A stretch of 5,016 bases of DNA, taken from an uncultured Rubrobacteraceae bacterium. GTDB lineage: Bacteria > Actinomycetota > Rubrobacteria > Rubrobacterales > Rubrobacteraceae. A model generated the notes under the pieces. It saw nothing but the letters and a program-made list of their open reading frames with translations, made no database searches and was not told the origin of the DNA. The stretch is from contig CADCUW010000334.1 of NCBI GenBank assembly GCA_902805985.1, positions 1-5,016 of the forward strand. The letters are read 5' to 3'. This document shows positions 4,940-5,016 of this stretch, one piece after another (within the stretch, counting starts at the first letter, position 1; every line of letters begins with the position of its first letter). The position numbers were made by a program, and so were the translations under genes.

Positions 4940-4971
4940 CCGATCGCCACCACATTCGAGTCTGAGGCAAC

Positions 4972-4993
4972 CACTTTAGGGTGTATTAAAGTG
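4972..4993. promoter_or_regulatory. Operator-like inverted repeat over the promoter of the coiled-coil gene
   Basis: CACTTTA (4972-4978) and TAAAGTG (4987-4993) are perfect 7-bp arms separated by 8 bp, an arm-to-arm spacing of 15 bp, suited to a dimeric helix-turn-helix repressor. It spans the proposed -10 and transcription start. A direct repeat of GTGTA, 10 bp apart (4981-4985 and 4991-4995), overlaps it. The region is AT-rich compared with the rest of the window. Confidence 0.5.
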
Positions 4994-5013
4994 TACAAGC
5001 CACAGGTTAGCAA
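4985..5013 (-). promoter_or_regulatory. Putative sigma-70 type promoter of the coiled-coil gene
   Basis: On the minus strand, TTGCTA (complement 5008-5013) and TTTAAT (complement 4985-4990) are separated by exactly 17 bp. Transcription would start near 4978, giving a leader of about 45 nt that carries the AAGGAG site. Each box matches the consensus in four of six positions. Confidence 0.5.
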
Positions 5014-5016
5014 ACG

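Noticed and set aside
1..5016. A new multi-gene defence, toxin-antitoxin or biosynthetic system
   Set aside because: Genes are widely spaced, in mixed orientations, and include common transporter and kinase families; no nuclease, toxin, integrase, repeat array or biosynthetic enzyme is visible.

Overview
The window is GC-rich chromosomal DNA with mostly GC-ending codons, Shine-Dalgarno (SD) or leaderless starts, and a PASTA-type Ser/Thr kinase. This fits a high-GC Gram-positive bacterium. The style resembles Actinomycetota such as Rubrobacter, but that is an impression, not a search result. No rRNA, tRNA, CRISPR array, insertion sequence or integrase was found.

Layout. At 1-166 (minus) lies the N-terminus of an MFS transporter of the metabolite:H+ symporter type, cut by the window edge. 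Three small minus-strand genes follow, with spacers of about 120-190 bp: a ribbon-helix-helix DNA-binding protein (290-514), a 74-residue protein with a GVSG...IHGH pattern (704-928), and an unrecognised beta-rich protein (1058-1378). A 62-bp divergent gap separates the last of these from the main gene, a transmembrane Ser/Thr kinase with two extracytoplasmic PASTA domains (1441-2967, plus). The kinase appears to be read from a leaderless GTG just downstream of a perfect TATAAT. Convergent to it is a ten-helix EamA/DMT exporter (3028-3912, minus). Upstream of that is a 199-bp spacer full of inverted repeats. The last gene is a single-pass membrane protein with a disordered linker and a helical C-terminal domain (4112-4933, minus), whose promoter carries an operator-like inverted repeat.

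How the genes relate. Nothing here forms an obvious pathway or operon. The same-strand genes are spaced widely enough to be separate units, and several gaps hold hairpins that could end transcripts without a U-tract. The kinase would sense cell-wall fragments or stress outside the cell and phosphorylate cytoplasmic proteins. Its targets are not visible here, and no cell-wall or division genes flank it.

Novelty. I do not see a convincing new multi-gene system. The points most worth a second look are the repressor-style promoter and odd start of the membrane coiled-coil gene, the leaderless kinase promoter, the structured spacer at 3978-4119, and the small orphan proteins at 290-514, 704-928 and 1058-1378.
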